Shown piece by piece: positions 9,233-15,501 of a stretch of DNA of 44,589 nucleotides. A program made the translations under genes and the position numbers. The stretch comes from an uncultured Gardnerella sp. Its GTDB lineage: Bacteria > Actinomycetota > Actinomycetes > Actinomycetales > Bifidobacteriaceae. Each line of letters opens with the position of its first letter. Position 1 is the first letter of the stretch. The stretch lies in NCBI GenBank assembly GCA_947292085.1, contig CAMYPN010000003.1:1-44589 (forward strand), written 5' to 3'. The notes under the pieces were generated by a model. It was given only the letters and a program-made list of their open reading frames with translations, ran no database searches and was not told the DNA's origin.

Positions 9233-10372
9233 ATGAAAATAACAGCTTGCAATCATATTGAGAGAAATTGTGGAAATATTTCAGAACTTGTTTTGCAGCA
9301 AAAGCTCGTTCAAGAGCAAGAATTGTTGTGCGAATGGGAAAATATTGCAGAAAGTGATATGCAAAAAGTTACTGATTTTCTTGATCATTTCGATACTTCA
9401 GTAGAGAAAAACGAGAAATCTGTAAAATTTATTCTACCATTAATCGCTCTTAAAACTTTTATGAAAGAGTGTGAGAAAGAATGGCATGAAGATAATGAAC
9501 TAATAGAGAGCATAGGTGAGATAGTAAAACAGAATGCAATAGTGTGGAAAGCTGGTCGCTTCTGCTTTGATACTCTTGACAAGCCGATAGTTTATGCGAT
9601 TTTAAATATCACGCCAGACTCATTCTATGACGGTGGAAAATATCAGACTGAAGAAGAAGTAAAAAATCATATCGAAGAAATAGTTGAAGCTGGAGCAGAC
9701 GTTATTGAAGTAGGCGGGCAGACTACGAAACCTGGCGGTTATGTAGAAATTACTCCAGAAGAAGAAATTCAGCGCGTTATACCTGCTATTCGATACATTC
9801 ACGAAAATTATCCTCAAGTTGCAGTAGCAGTAGATACTTATAAGCTGCCTGTGATGAAAGCTGCTATTGAAGCTGGAGTTGATATAGTAAACGATGTTCG
9901 TGCATTCGATAATCCAGAAAAAGTAAAACTCATGGCAGAATCTAAAGTTGGATTAGTAACAATGCACAGTAATAGAGAAACTGAATACGACAATCTTACG
10001 AAAGTAATGTGCAAATTCTTTGACGAAAATCTGCGCATGCTTACAGAAGGTGGAGTTGAGATTGACAGAATTATTCTCGACCAAGGAATCGGATATGCAA
10101 AAGTTGCGGATGGTAAGCAAGATTACACTATGATGCGTAATCTAAACCAGTTGCATCGTTTTAGAAGACCAATACTTGTTGCTATATCTAGAAAAGGTTT
10201 TGGCAAAATATTATTTAATCTAAATAAAGAAGATCGTCTTCCGGTAACACTTGTAGCAGAAACAGCAATGTTTATGCGCGGAGGTCGTATTATTCGCGCA
10301 CACGATATTGCAGAAACAAAGCAATTAGTTGAAATGGTTGATGTTATTAACCGAAGCTACTGGTTTAAATAA
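9233..10372 (+). CDS. folP: Dihydropteroate synthase with long N-terminal extension
   Basis: A 379-residue protein that condenses the HPPK product with p-aminobenzoate and is the target of sulfonamides. The DHPS core starts near residue 120: AILNITPDSFYDGG, then VIEVGGQTTKPGG, AVDTYKLPVMKAAIEAG, IVNDVRAF, LDQGIGYAK, SRKGFGK and the final GGRIIRAHD. The preceding 115 or so residues are charged, predicted helical, and not part of a minimal DHPS (about 270-280 residues). Long DHPS forms of this type are known to me mainly from Lactobacillales-type folate loci, which hints at transfer. The start ATG 9233 has only a weak upstream AAAGA. A strong hairpin follows the gene. Confidence 0.93.
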   Translation: MKITACNHIERNCGNISELVLQQKLVQEQELLCEWENIAESDMQKVTDFLDHFDTSVEKNEKSVKFILPLIALKTFMKECEKEWHEDNELIESIGEIVKQNAIVWKAGRFCFDTLDKPIVYAILNITPDSFYDGGKYQTEEEVKNHIEEIVEAGADVIEVGGQTTKPGGYVEITPEEEIQRVIPAIRYIHENYPQVAVAVDTYKLPVMKAAIEAGVDIVNDVRAFDNPEKVKLMAESKVGLVTMHSNRETEYDNLTKVMCKFFDENLRMLTEGGVEIDRIILDQGIGYAKVADGKQDYTMMRNLNQLHRFRRPILVAISRKGFGKILFNLNKEDRLPVTLVAETAMFMRGGRIIRAHDIAETKQLVEMVDVINRSYWFK

Positions 10373-10383
10373 TGAGCATAAGG

Positions 10384-10415
10384 CGTGATGTAAGCAAATC
10401 TTAGTTTGCATCACG
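10384..10415 (+). terminator. Strong hairpin after folP, without a T-run
   Basis: CGTGAT (10384-10389) pairs with ATCACG (10410-10415), with an inner stem GCAAA (10394-10398) to TTTGC (10405-10409). The following bases are TCGAATAC, not a T-tract, so it may be an attenuator or processing site rather than an intrinsic terminator. Confidence 0.45.
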
Positions 10416-10442
10416 TCGAATACACAAAGTAGGTTATAAGGT

Positions 10443-10994
10443 ATGAGTTTAAGAAAGCGTCGTGTCGCACAAGCATCAGATGAAGATGATTCGCAGTCGC
10501 AGCGACGCCGATTTCTTTCTGGACCGATTATCTTGCTAGTAACAATAATTATTTTAGCTGCAGGATCTATAGAGATTGTTGCTACGATTCGCAACTATGC
10601 ATTAAGCTTAGCTGAACTTCACGCATTGCAGAGAGATGAGCAAAGCTTAAAAGACAGAAAGAATTCACTACTAAATGATGTAGGTAGGTGGAAAGATAAA
10701 GCTTACGTTACTACGCAAGCGCGCGACCGTTTAGGTTTTGTTTTTCCAGACGAATTAGCTGTAAGAGTAGAACATCCTGAAGCTGTTACTGGAGTAGCTC
10801 CAAATAAGTATGCTCAAGGGAATGTGGAAGTCACTAATCACAAACCTTTACCTTGGTATAGTGATCTGATGTATAAAATGCACAAGATTGATAAGCCTAG
10901 CGATAATAGCTCTTCAGCTGCTGCTTTAGAAGAATCTATTATAGAAAGTCAAAATGCGTCACTATCTAATGTGTATAGTACGAAAAAACATTAA
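10443..10994 (+). CDS. Septum formation initiator, FtsB/DivIC family
   Basis: A 183-residue bitopic division protein. It has a basic cytosolic N-tail (MSLRKRRV... QSQRRRF) and one TM segment near residues 29-50 (PIILLVTIIILAAGSIEIVA). An extracellular coiled coil follows (LAELHALQRDEQSLKDRKNSLL), then the conserved ARDRLGFVFPDE motif of the family. The last 60 or so residues are low-complexity, Ser/Asn-rich and probably disordered. It would bridge the divisome FtsL/FtsQ and FtsW-FtsI complexes (family knowledge). The order FtsB-DUF501-Ppx matches other actinobacteria. GTAGG (10428-10432) and AAGG (10437-10440) are candidate ribosome binding sites. Confidence 0.88.
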   Translation: MSLRKRRVAQASDEDDSQSQRRRFLSGPIILLVTIIILAAGSIEIVATIRNYALSLAELHALQRDEQSLKDRKNSLLNDVGRWKDKAYVTTQARDRLGFVFPDELAVRVEHPEAVTGVAPNKYAQGNVEVTNHKPLPWYSDLMYKMHKIDKPSDNSSSAAALEESIIESQNASLSNVYSTKKH

Positions 10995-11082
10995 GTGCTT
11001 CAAAATAATTAGCCTATTGCAGCTAGATTAACTGTTCTTAAAATTTGTAGCCGAATTCAAAAAGCGTAAGTCAGGAGTAGTA

Positions 11083-12735
11083 ATGTTAGAAAATCGCAAT
11101 GACGCAACTAAACAAAATTATGAGATCTCTAATTTTTCGCCTGAAGATATTGTAAAACGCATACTAAATGCTCCGGCTACTAAAGAAGAACGCGATATCG
11201 TAGAAAAACAATTAGGAAGATTTCCGCGCGGAATGGTAGCAGTTGGAGCAAGATGCGTATGCGGTAGGCCATTAGCCGTAATAACTCGCCCATGTTTAGA
11301 AGATGGAACACCATTTCCAACAACATGCTATTTAACAAGTCCTGAAGCAGTAAAAGCTATATCTCATATAGAAGCCGAAGGTCTTATGCGCAAGTATAAC
11401 GAAATGCTAAAAAATGATGAGAGTTTAGCGAAACAGTATGAAAAAGCTCATCAATATTATTTATCTTTCAGACACGCGCTCGCAGTAGCTTTGGGAGATA
11501 GTGAAGAGCATATTAGTACTATGAGTGCCGGCGGTATGCCTGTTAGGGTTAAATGTTTGCACGCTTTGCTAGCTCAAACACTTGTTATGGGTAAAGGTAT
11601 TAATCCTATTGGAGATCTTGCGTTAGAGTGTATAAGTGATGAGTTTGATCCTAAAGTTTGTCGCTGCTCAACACCGTGGAGTGACGATGCTGGTATGGAA
11701 AATTTGCATTTTAATAAAACTGAGAAGGTGCATGCTATGAAATCGGCTTGCGTTGCTGCAATCGATTGTGGAACAAATTCTATAAGACTAAAAGTAGCTT
11801 TAGTAGACGAGAATGGTATGAAAGATATTGTTCCTCGTATGCTAAGAGTTGTGAGATTGGGTCAAGGAATTGACGAAACTCACCGTTTTGCTGATGAAGC
11901 TTTGCAGAGAGTGAAGGCAGCTGCAAAGGAGTTTGCGAAAGTTTTGCGAGAAAATCCTGTTGATGCTATCAGATTTGTAGCAACTTCAGCAACGCGTGAT
12001 GCAGAAAATCGTGAGATTTTTGAAGACATGATGCTTAAAGAGCTTGGAGTGAAACCTGAAGTTATAAGCGGCAATGAAGAAGCTGCTTTGAGTTTCTTAG
12101 GTGCTACAAGTGTTGTATCTCGTTGCGAGCTTCAAGCGCCTTACCTTGTTGTTGATTTAGGTGGTGGTTCCACTGAGATGGTTCTTGGTGGAGATGGCAA
12201 AAATGCTAGCGTTGATGAGGTGACTGCCGCTTACTCTATGAATATTGGTTCTGTTCGAATGACAGAGCGTCATTTGCACACTGATCCTCCTACACAGGAA
12301 GAAATAGATGAAGCTGTATCTGATGTAGATAAGAATATTGATGAAGCTTTGAAGGTTGTTCCTGTAGGTCGTGCTCGTACAATTATTGGAGTATCTGGAA
12401 CAGTTACAACCATGGCTGCTTTAACAATGGGGTTGAAGCATTATGATCATAGCGCTGTAGATGGTGTAAAAATCGGCTTAGAACAAGCATATATGGTAAA
12501 TGATCGTTTCTTGCGCATGCCTCGCGATTTGCGTAGAACTTACGCAACTATACATCCAGGACGAGTGGATGTTGTTGGTGGAGGCGCAATTGTGTGGAGT
12601 AGAGTACTTGAGCGCGTAGCAAAAGCTGCATACGAGGATCATGGTGGAGTAATTGATACTTTCGTTGCAAGCGAGCATGGTTTGCTTGATGGTATAACGC
12701 TTGATTTAGGTCGTAAAGTTCTCGCCACACGCTGA
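11083..12735 (+). CDS. DUF501-Ppx/GppA phosphatase fusion protein
   Basis: One uninterrupted 550-residue frame joins two proteins that are usually separate neighbours in actinobacteria. Residues about 15-200 are DUF501: FPRGMVAVGARCVCGRP, CYLTSPEAVKAISHIEAEG, and the Cys/His-containing VKCLHALLAQTL. Residues about 222-550 are Ppx/GppA exopolyphosphatase/pppGpp phosphatase, with AAIDCGTNSIRLK, GNEEAALSFLG, VVDLGGGSTEMVLGG, GVSGTVTTMAAL and VVGGGAIVW, all hallmark phosphate and nucleotide loops. An in-frame ATG at 11737 (residue 219) with GAGAAGG 8 bases upstream sits exactly at the junction, so a separate Ppx could also be made. The main start ATG 11083 has AGGAG upstream. It probably acts in polyphosphate or alarmone turnover. 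Confidence 0.92.
   Translation: MLENRNDATKQNYEISNFSPEDIVKRILNAPATKEERDIVEKQLGRFPRGMVAVGARCVCGRPLAVITRPCLEDGTPFPTTCYLTSPEAVKAISHIEAEGLMRKYNEMLKNDESLAKQYEKAHQYYLSFRHALAVALGDSEEHISTMSAGGMPVRVKCLHALLAQTLVMGKGINPIGDLALECISDEFDPKVCRCSTPWSDDAGMENLHFNKTEKVHAMKSACVAAIDCGTNSIRLKVALVDENGMKDIVPRMLRVVRLGQGIDETHRFADEALQRVKAAAKEFAKVLRENPVDAIRFVATSATRDAENREIFEDMMLKELGVKPEVISGNEEAALSFLGATSVVSRCELQAPYLVVDLGGGSTEMVLGGDGKNASVDEVTAAYSMNIGSVRMTERHLHTDPPTQEEIDEAVSDVDKNIDEALKVVPVGRARTIIGVSGTVTTMAALTMGLKHYDHSAVDGVKIGLEQAYMVNDRFLRMPRDLRRTYATIHPGRVDVVGGGAIVWSRVLERVAKAAYEDHGGVIDTFVASEHGLLDGITLDLGRKVLATR
11722..11739 (+). promoter_or_regulatory. Possible internal translation start inside the DUF501-Ppx fusion
   Basis: GAGAAGG (11722-11728) is followed after 8 bases by an in-frame ATG at 11737-11739. 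Translation from here would give MKSACVAAIDCGTNS, the normal N-terminus of a free Ppx/GppA protein. It is either a remnant of separate genes or an active dual start. Confidence 0.5.
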
Positions 12736-12737
12736 GG

Positions 12738-12766
12738 TTGTTCTTTAGTGAAATATATGGCATAAT
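12738..12766 (+). promoter_or_regulatory. Probable promoter of tRNA-Leu
   Basis: TTGTTC (12738-12743) and CATAAT (12761-12766) are separated by 17 bases and end about 11 bases before the tRNA. The -35 box overlaps the region just after the Ppx stop codon. Confidence 0.55.
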
Positions 12767-12777
12767 AAGTGTCTGTT

Positions 12778-12861
12778 GCCCCCGTGGCGGAATTGGCATA
12801 CGCATCAGACTTAAAATCTGACGCCCTTACGGGCTTGTGGGTCCGAGTCCCACCGGAGGCA
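12778..12861 (+). tRNA. tRNA-Leu (anticodon UAA)
   Basis: An 84-base class II tRNA. The anticodon stem is TCAGA/TCTGA with loop CTTAAAA, giving anticodon TAA. The long variable arm has a GCCC/GGGC stem, and the T-stem GTGGG/CCCAC encloses TCCGAGT. The acceptor 5' strand GCCCCCG (12778-12784) faces CGGAGGC (12854-12860), leaving one C-A mismatch at the fourth pair. The discriminator is A; CCA is not encoded (CAAATA follows). A promoter-like pair lies upstream and a strong terminator downstream. Confidence 0.93.
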
Positions 12862-12868
12862 CAAATAA

Positions 12869-12907
12869 AACGCTACACAGTTAAATAGCTGTGTGGCGTT
12901 TTTGTTT
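12869..12907 (+). terminator. Terminator after tRNA-Leu
   Basis: AACGCTACACAG (12869-12880) pairs with CTGTGTGGCGTT (12889-12900) with one G-T pair, followed by TTTGTTT. Confidence 0.87.
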
Positions 12908-12923
12908 ATTCGTATTTCTTGCG

Positions 12924-12931
12924 CACTTGCC
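12924..12931. repeat. 8-bp target-site duplication, left copy
   Basis: CACTTGCC directly abuts the left terminal inverted repeat and is exactly repeated at 13268-13275 after the right one. The match ends precisely at 8 bases on both sides. Confidence 0.88.
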
Positions 12932-12957
12932 GGGTTATAGGCCAAAAAGTGTGTAAA
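12932..12957 (+). repeat. Left 26-bp terminal inverted repeat of the MITE
   Basis: It begins GGGTTATAGGCC and ends AAAAAGTGTGTAAA. It is the exact reverse complement of 13242-13267. The match stops at both outer edges, where the target duplication begins. Confidence 0.92.
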
Positions 12958-12975
12958 GCTAAGCTGATGAATATT

Positions 12976-12994
12976 CTGTGGGTATAATCCACAG
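12976..12994 (+). other. Hairpin at the left inside end of the MITE
   Basis: CTGTGG and CCACAG form a 6-bp stem with loop GTATAAT. The loop contains a TATAAT hexamer, but I found no matching -35 box. Confidence 0.6.
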
Positions 12995-13001
12995 CCTCAA
13001 C

Positions 13002-13093
13002 ACTGTTAAAAATTCAGTTAACGAACTGAGAAAGTAACGGTAAAACGCAAAATACTGTTAAAAACTCAGTTAACGAACTGAGAAAGTAACGGT
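13002..13093 (+). repeat. Module A, two 40-bp direct copies each forming a hairpin
   Basis: Copies are at 13002-13041 and 13054-13093, separated by 12 bases and differing at a single base. Each folds completely: ACTGTTA pairs with TAACGGT (one G-T), then after an AAAA/AAAG internal loop CTCAGTT pairs with AACTGAG around AACG. Copy 1 has TTCAGTT, turning one pair into T-G. That preserves pairing. Confidence 0.88.
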
Positions 13094-13096
13094 CAT

Positions 13097-13188
13097 GAGA
13101 CACTAATGCAGCGCGCCATCTGCGCGAGGGTCTCTAAACAGTTAACTAGAGACCATAATGCAGTGAGCAATCTGCGCGAGGGTCTCTA
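13097..13188 (+). repeat. Module B, two 40-bp imperfect direct copies each forming a hairpin
   Basis: Copies are at 13097-13136 and 13149-13188. Both contain TAATGCAG and end in ATCTGCGCGAGGGTCTCTA. Outer arms GAGAC(C) and GGTCTC pair and an inner GCAG/CTGC stem is possible. Copy 2 has the longer outer stem, AGAGACC/GGTCTCT. A palindromic AGTTAACT lies between the copies. Confidence 0.85.
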
Positions 13189-13241
13189 GACAGATTCGAT
13201 TACCGCAAAACGCTTGTAATGCAATGCATTAGGCATGATTT

Positions 13242-13267
13242 TTTACACACTTTTTGGCCTATAACCC
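13242..13267 (-). repeat. Right 26-bp terminal inverted repeat of the MITE
   Basis: Exact reverse complement of 12932-12957 without a mismatch. Confidence 0.92.
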
Positions 13268-13281
13268 CACTTGCCTATAAA
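13254..13281 (+). promoter_or_regulatory. Possible hybrid outward promoter at the MITE right end
   Basis: TTGGCC inside the right inverted repeat (13254-13259) and TATAAA in the flank (13276-13281) are separated by 16 bases. Transcription would run toward the cation efflux gene at 13439. Similarity to consensus is moderate. Confidence 0.35.
13268..13275. repeat. 8-bp target-site duplication, right copy
   Basis: CACTTGCC, identical to 12924-12931. Confidence 0.88.
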
Positions 13282-13392
13282 TTTTGGATTATGTTGATAG
13301 CGTGTGATTACATAGTTGTAGATGTGAGATGTGTAGCAATTTTAAACCCCGGCTTTGGCTGTGGTTTATTGCTTATAAGGAAAAATGCGAAT

Positions 13393-13411
13393 GATATTGA
13401 GAAATAATATC
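13393..13411. promoter_or_regulatory. Possible operator before the cation efflux gene
   Basis: GATATT (13393-13398) and AATATC (13406-13411) form an inverted repeat with a 7-base spacer, about 30 bases before the start codon. It could bind a metal-responsive repressor. No regulator is encoded nearby. Confidence 0.3.
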
Positions 13412-13438
13412 GTTCTAATATTTTATGGAGGCTAGTAA

Positions 13439-14422
13439 GTGCATAATCAAAATGCTGAAAATCAACATAATAATTACGTTACGTACAACCCTAACGCAGC
13501 ATCCCAAGAAGCAGCATCAAAAGCCAGTCATGCACATCAGCACAGGCTATCATGGACTTTAGCTCTTACTTCCATAGTATTTATTGCTGAAGTTGTTGGA
13601 TCTTTCTTAACAAATTCTCTCGCATTGTTAATTGATGCAGGACATATGCTTACAGATATTTCAGTTCTTATAGCATCCACTGTAACCGCAGTTTTGATGC
13701 GCAGAACTCCTAATAGTAAGCGCACATGGGGGTGGGCGCGACTTGAAGTTATTACTGCTGCCGCTGGAGCTGTAGTTTTATTAATAGTTGGTATTTATGC
13801 TTTTGTAGAAGCTGGGATGCGTCTTTTTGGAAATTCTCACGACGAAATTCATGATGTAAATCAGCTACTATTCTTTGGCATTCTTGGTTTAGCTGCTAAT
13901 ATTGGTTCCCTTATAATTCTTATTTCCCAATCTCAAGACAATATGAATATGCGTGCGGCATTTCTTGAAGTTATGAATGACGCATTGGGATCTGTGGCTG
14001 TAGTTATTTCTGCAATAGTTATGCTAAGTACCAATTGGGCTGGGTTTGATGCTGTAGCTGGTGGAATTATTGCCATTATGATGATTCCAAGAGCATTAAA
14101 CTTGTTGCATAAAGCAATAAAAGTACTTTTGGAACAGACTCCTGAGGGTCTTGATCTTAATAAAGTTCGTGAACATTTAGAAAACGTGCAGCATGTTATT
14201 GCTGTTCATGATTTGCATGCAAGTACTGTTTCTACAGGAATGCCTATTTTTATGGCTCATGTAGTTGTGGAAAAAGATTTAACAATTGAGCAGTGCGCTA
14301 CAATTCTTTCTCAACTTCAAGATTGTCTTCGTGAACATTTCCCGGTTTCAATATCTCATACCACATTCCAATTGGAGCCAGAAGGATATACAACGCCTAG
14401 TACTTCTGAGCACCACGAGTAG
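13439..14422 (+). CDS. Cation diffusion facilitator (zinc-type efflux, CzcD/ZitB-like)
   Basis: A 327-residue proton-coupled divalent-metal exporter of the inner membrane. It has a His/Asn-rich cytosolic N-tail (SHAHQHR) and six hydrophobic segments. Zinc-site motifs are in TM2 (LIDAGHMLTD) and TM5 (EVMNDALGSVAVV). The C-terminal cytosolic dimer domain has HDLHASTVSTGMP and a late HTTFQLE motif. The HxxxD pair is typical of zinc transporters. The start is GTG 13439 with GGAGG (13427-13431) 7 bases upstream. It sits directly downstream of the MITE, so its promoter region may have been altered by the insertion. Confidence 0.92.
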   Translation: MHNQNAENQHNNYVTYNPNAASQEAASKASHAHQHRLSWTLALTSIVFIAEVVGSFLTNSLALLIDAGHMLTDISVLIASTVTAVLMRRTPNSKRTWGWARLEVITAAAGAVVLLIVGIYAFVEAGMRLFGNSHDEIHDVNQLLFFGILGLAANIGSLIILISQSQDNMNMRAAFLEVMNDALGSVAVVISAIVMLSTNWAGFDAVAGGIIAIMMIPRALNLLHKAIKVLLEQTPEGLDLNKVREHLENVQHVIAVHDLHASTVSTGMPIFMAHVVVEKDLTIEQCATILSQLQDCLREHFPVSISHTTFQLEPEGYTTPSTSEHHE

Positions 14423-14503
14423 AATGCAAAATTGTGTTTATTTTAGCTGTGTGTAAATCTTGTAGTTATACGTTTTAGCAACATATAAAGTAGAGTGAGT
14501 TGT

Positions 14504-15442
14504 ATGCCTATAAAAGATGCAATGAATAATCCTCACAGTGATAGAGTGAAAAGAATTTTAGCATTACAAAAATCAAATACACGAGATGCGAGTCGTTTTC
14601 TTATTGAAGGACCACAAAACGTTCGAGAAGCAGTTAAATATGCAAGTGATGCAATAACTGATATATATGTTCTAGAAGACGCTGTTGGGTATGTTTCGGA
14701 AAGTTATGAGAGTAACGGAAGTTTAGCAAATCATACTCTTCAAACTTTGCATAAAATTGTTGAAGATTCGCTTGAAAAACAGTGTTACGTTCATCCTGCT
14801 AGTGCAGAAGTAATGCGCAAAATTAGTCTTGATTCTCAGGGCATAGTTGCAGTTGCGAAATCTGATTTTATGGAAAATAGGTGGAACGCTTCTTTAGAAA
14901 AATTAAAAAATAGTAGCGAAAATAGTAGCGAAAATATTTTTGAAAATAAAAAATCGCGTTTCGCTTTATGCTGGCAGGTAAGAGATCCGGGTAACGCTGG
15001 GGCAATTATTAGAGTCGCGGATGTAGCTGGGTGTGATGCAGTAATATTCTTGGACGATTGCGTAAGTAGGTGGAATACTAAGCTTATTAGATCTACTGCA
15101 GGATCTCTATTCCATATTCCTGTTGCTACTATGAGCGTAAATGAGTGGTTTGAGTTTGCAAATAAGCGCAAAGTTTACACCGTTGCAGCAGATGTGTACG
15201 GTACTGAATCAAAAAAACCTATTTACTTACCTGATCTTTTAGCACAAGCTGATTTAGATAAAAAGTCGATTGCTATACTTTTTGGCAATGAAGCTCGAGG
15301 ATTAACTAAAGAAATTTTAAATAGAGTAGATGAAATTTCTATGATACCAATCTATGGAAAAGCTGAATCAATGAATTTAGCTACAAGCGCAGCGGTAATG
15401 TTAATGTGCGTAGCTATGTCGAGTCATAAGCGAAAAATGTAG
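14504..15442 (+). CDS. SpoU/TrmH-family rRNA 2'-O-methyltransferase
   Basis: A SPOUT-fold methyltransferase of 312 residues. The N-terminus contains an L30e-like substrate-binding domain (ALQKSNTRDASRFLIEGPQNVREA). The C-terminal SpoU domain shows all three motifs: DPGNAGAIIRVADVAG, ILFGNEARGLT and SMNLATSAAVMLM, which form the knotted SAM site. A low-complexity stretch (NSSENSSENIFENK) joins the domains. ATG 14504 is preferred over GTG 14495 because AGAGTGAG lies just upstream of it. In actinobacteria this gene normally precedes pheS, as here. The target is probably 23S rRNA; tRNA cannot be excluded. Confidence 0.92.
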   Translation: MPIKDAMNNPHSDRVKRILALQKSNTRDASRFLIEGPQNVREAVKYASDAITDIYVLEDAVGYVSESYESNGSLANHTLQTLHKIVEDSLEKQCYVHPASAEVMRKISLDSQGIVAVAKSDFMENRWNASLEKLKNSSENSSENIFENKKSRFALCWQVRDPGNAGAIIRVADVAGCDAVIFLDDCVSRWNTKLIRSTAGSLFHIPVATMSVNEWFEFANKRKVYTVAADVYGTESKKPIYLPDLLAQADLDKKSIAILFGNEARGLTKEILNRVDEISMIPIYGKAESMNLATSAAVMLMCVAMSSHKRKM

Positions 15443-15501
15443 GGGTGGGAAGTATTGAAAACAGGCGTTTTCTAACGCATAACACAGATAGGAAGGGTGC
15501 T

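Larger units (their letters stand above)
12932..13267. mobile_element. MITE-like non-autonomous element, 336 bp
   Basis: The element is bounded by perfect 26-bp terminal inverted repeats and flanked by an exact 8-bp direct repeat, the signature of a transposition event. It carries no open frame that could encode a transposase. The interior is unusual: a CTGTGG/CCACAG hairpin (12976-12994), two copies of a 40-bp hairpin module (13002-13041 and 13054-13093), and two copies of a second 40-bp hairpin module (13097-13136 and 13149-13188). ISL3, IS66 and IS256 elements make 8-bp duplications, so a transposase of one of these families could move it in trans; ISL3 is my best guess because the ends begin with GGG. 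The family assignment is inference; the architecture is directly visible. Confidence 0.88.

Noticed and set aside
13002..13188. Possible CRISPR array because of spaced direct repeats
   Set aside because: Only two copies of each of two different repeats exist, each unit is itself a full hairpin, and no cas genes are nearby. The structure belongs to a MITE.
12778..13275. Possible integrative island at the tRNA-Leu gene
   Set aside because: There is no integrase and no repeat of the tRNA 3' end. The insertion is fully explained by the 336-bp element and its 8-bp target duplication.
13219..13407. A 62-codon open frame spanning the MITE right end
   Set aside because: It has no ribosome binding site, crosses the inverted repeat and target duplication, and its translation resembles no protein pattern. 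It is chance.
15445..15501. Extended N-terminus of PheS from GTG 15445
   Set aside because: No ribosome binding site precedes it. AGGAAGGG directly before GTG 15502 and the normal family length favour the shorter form.
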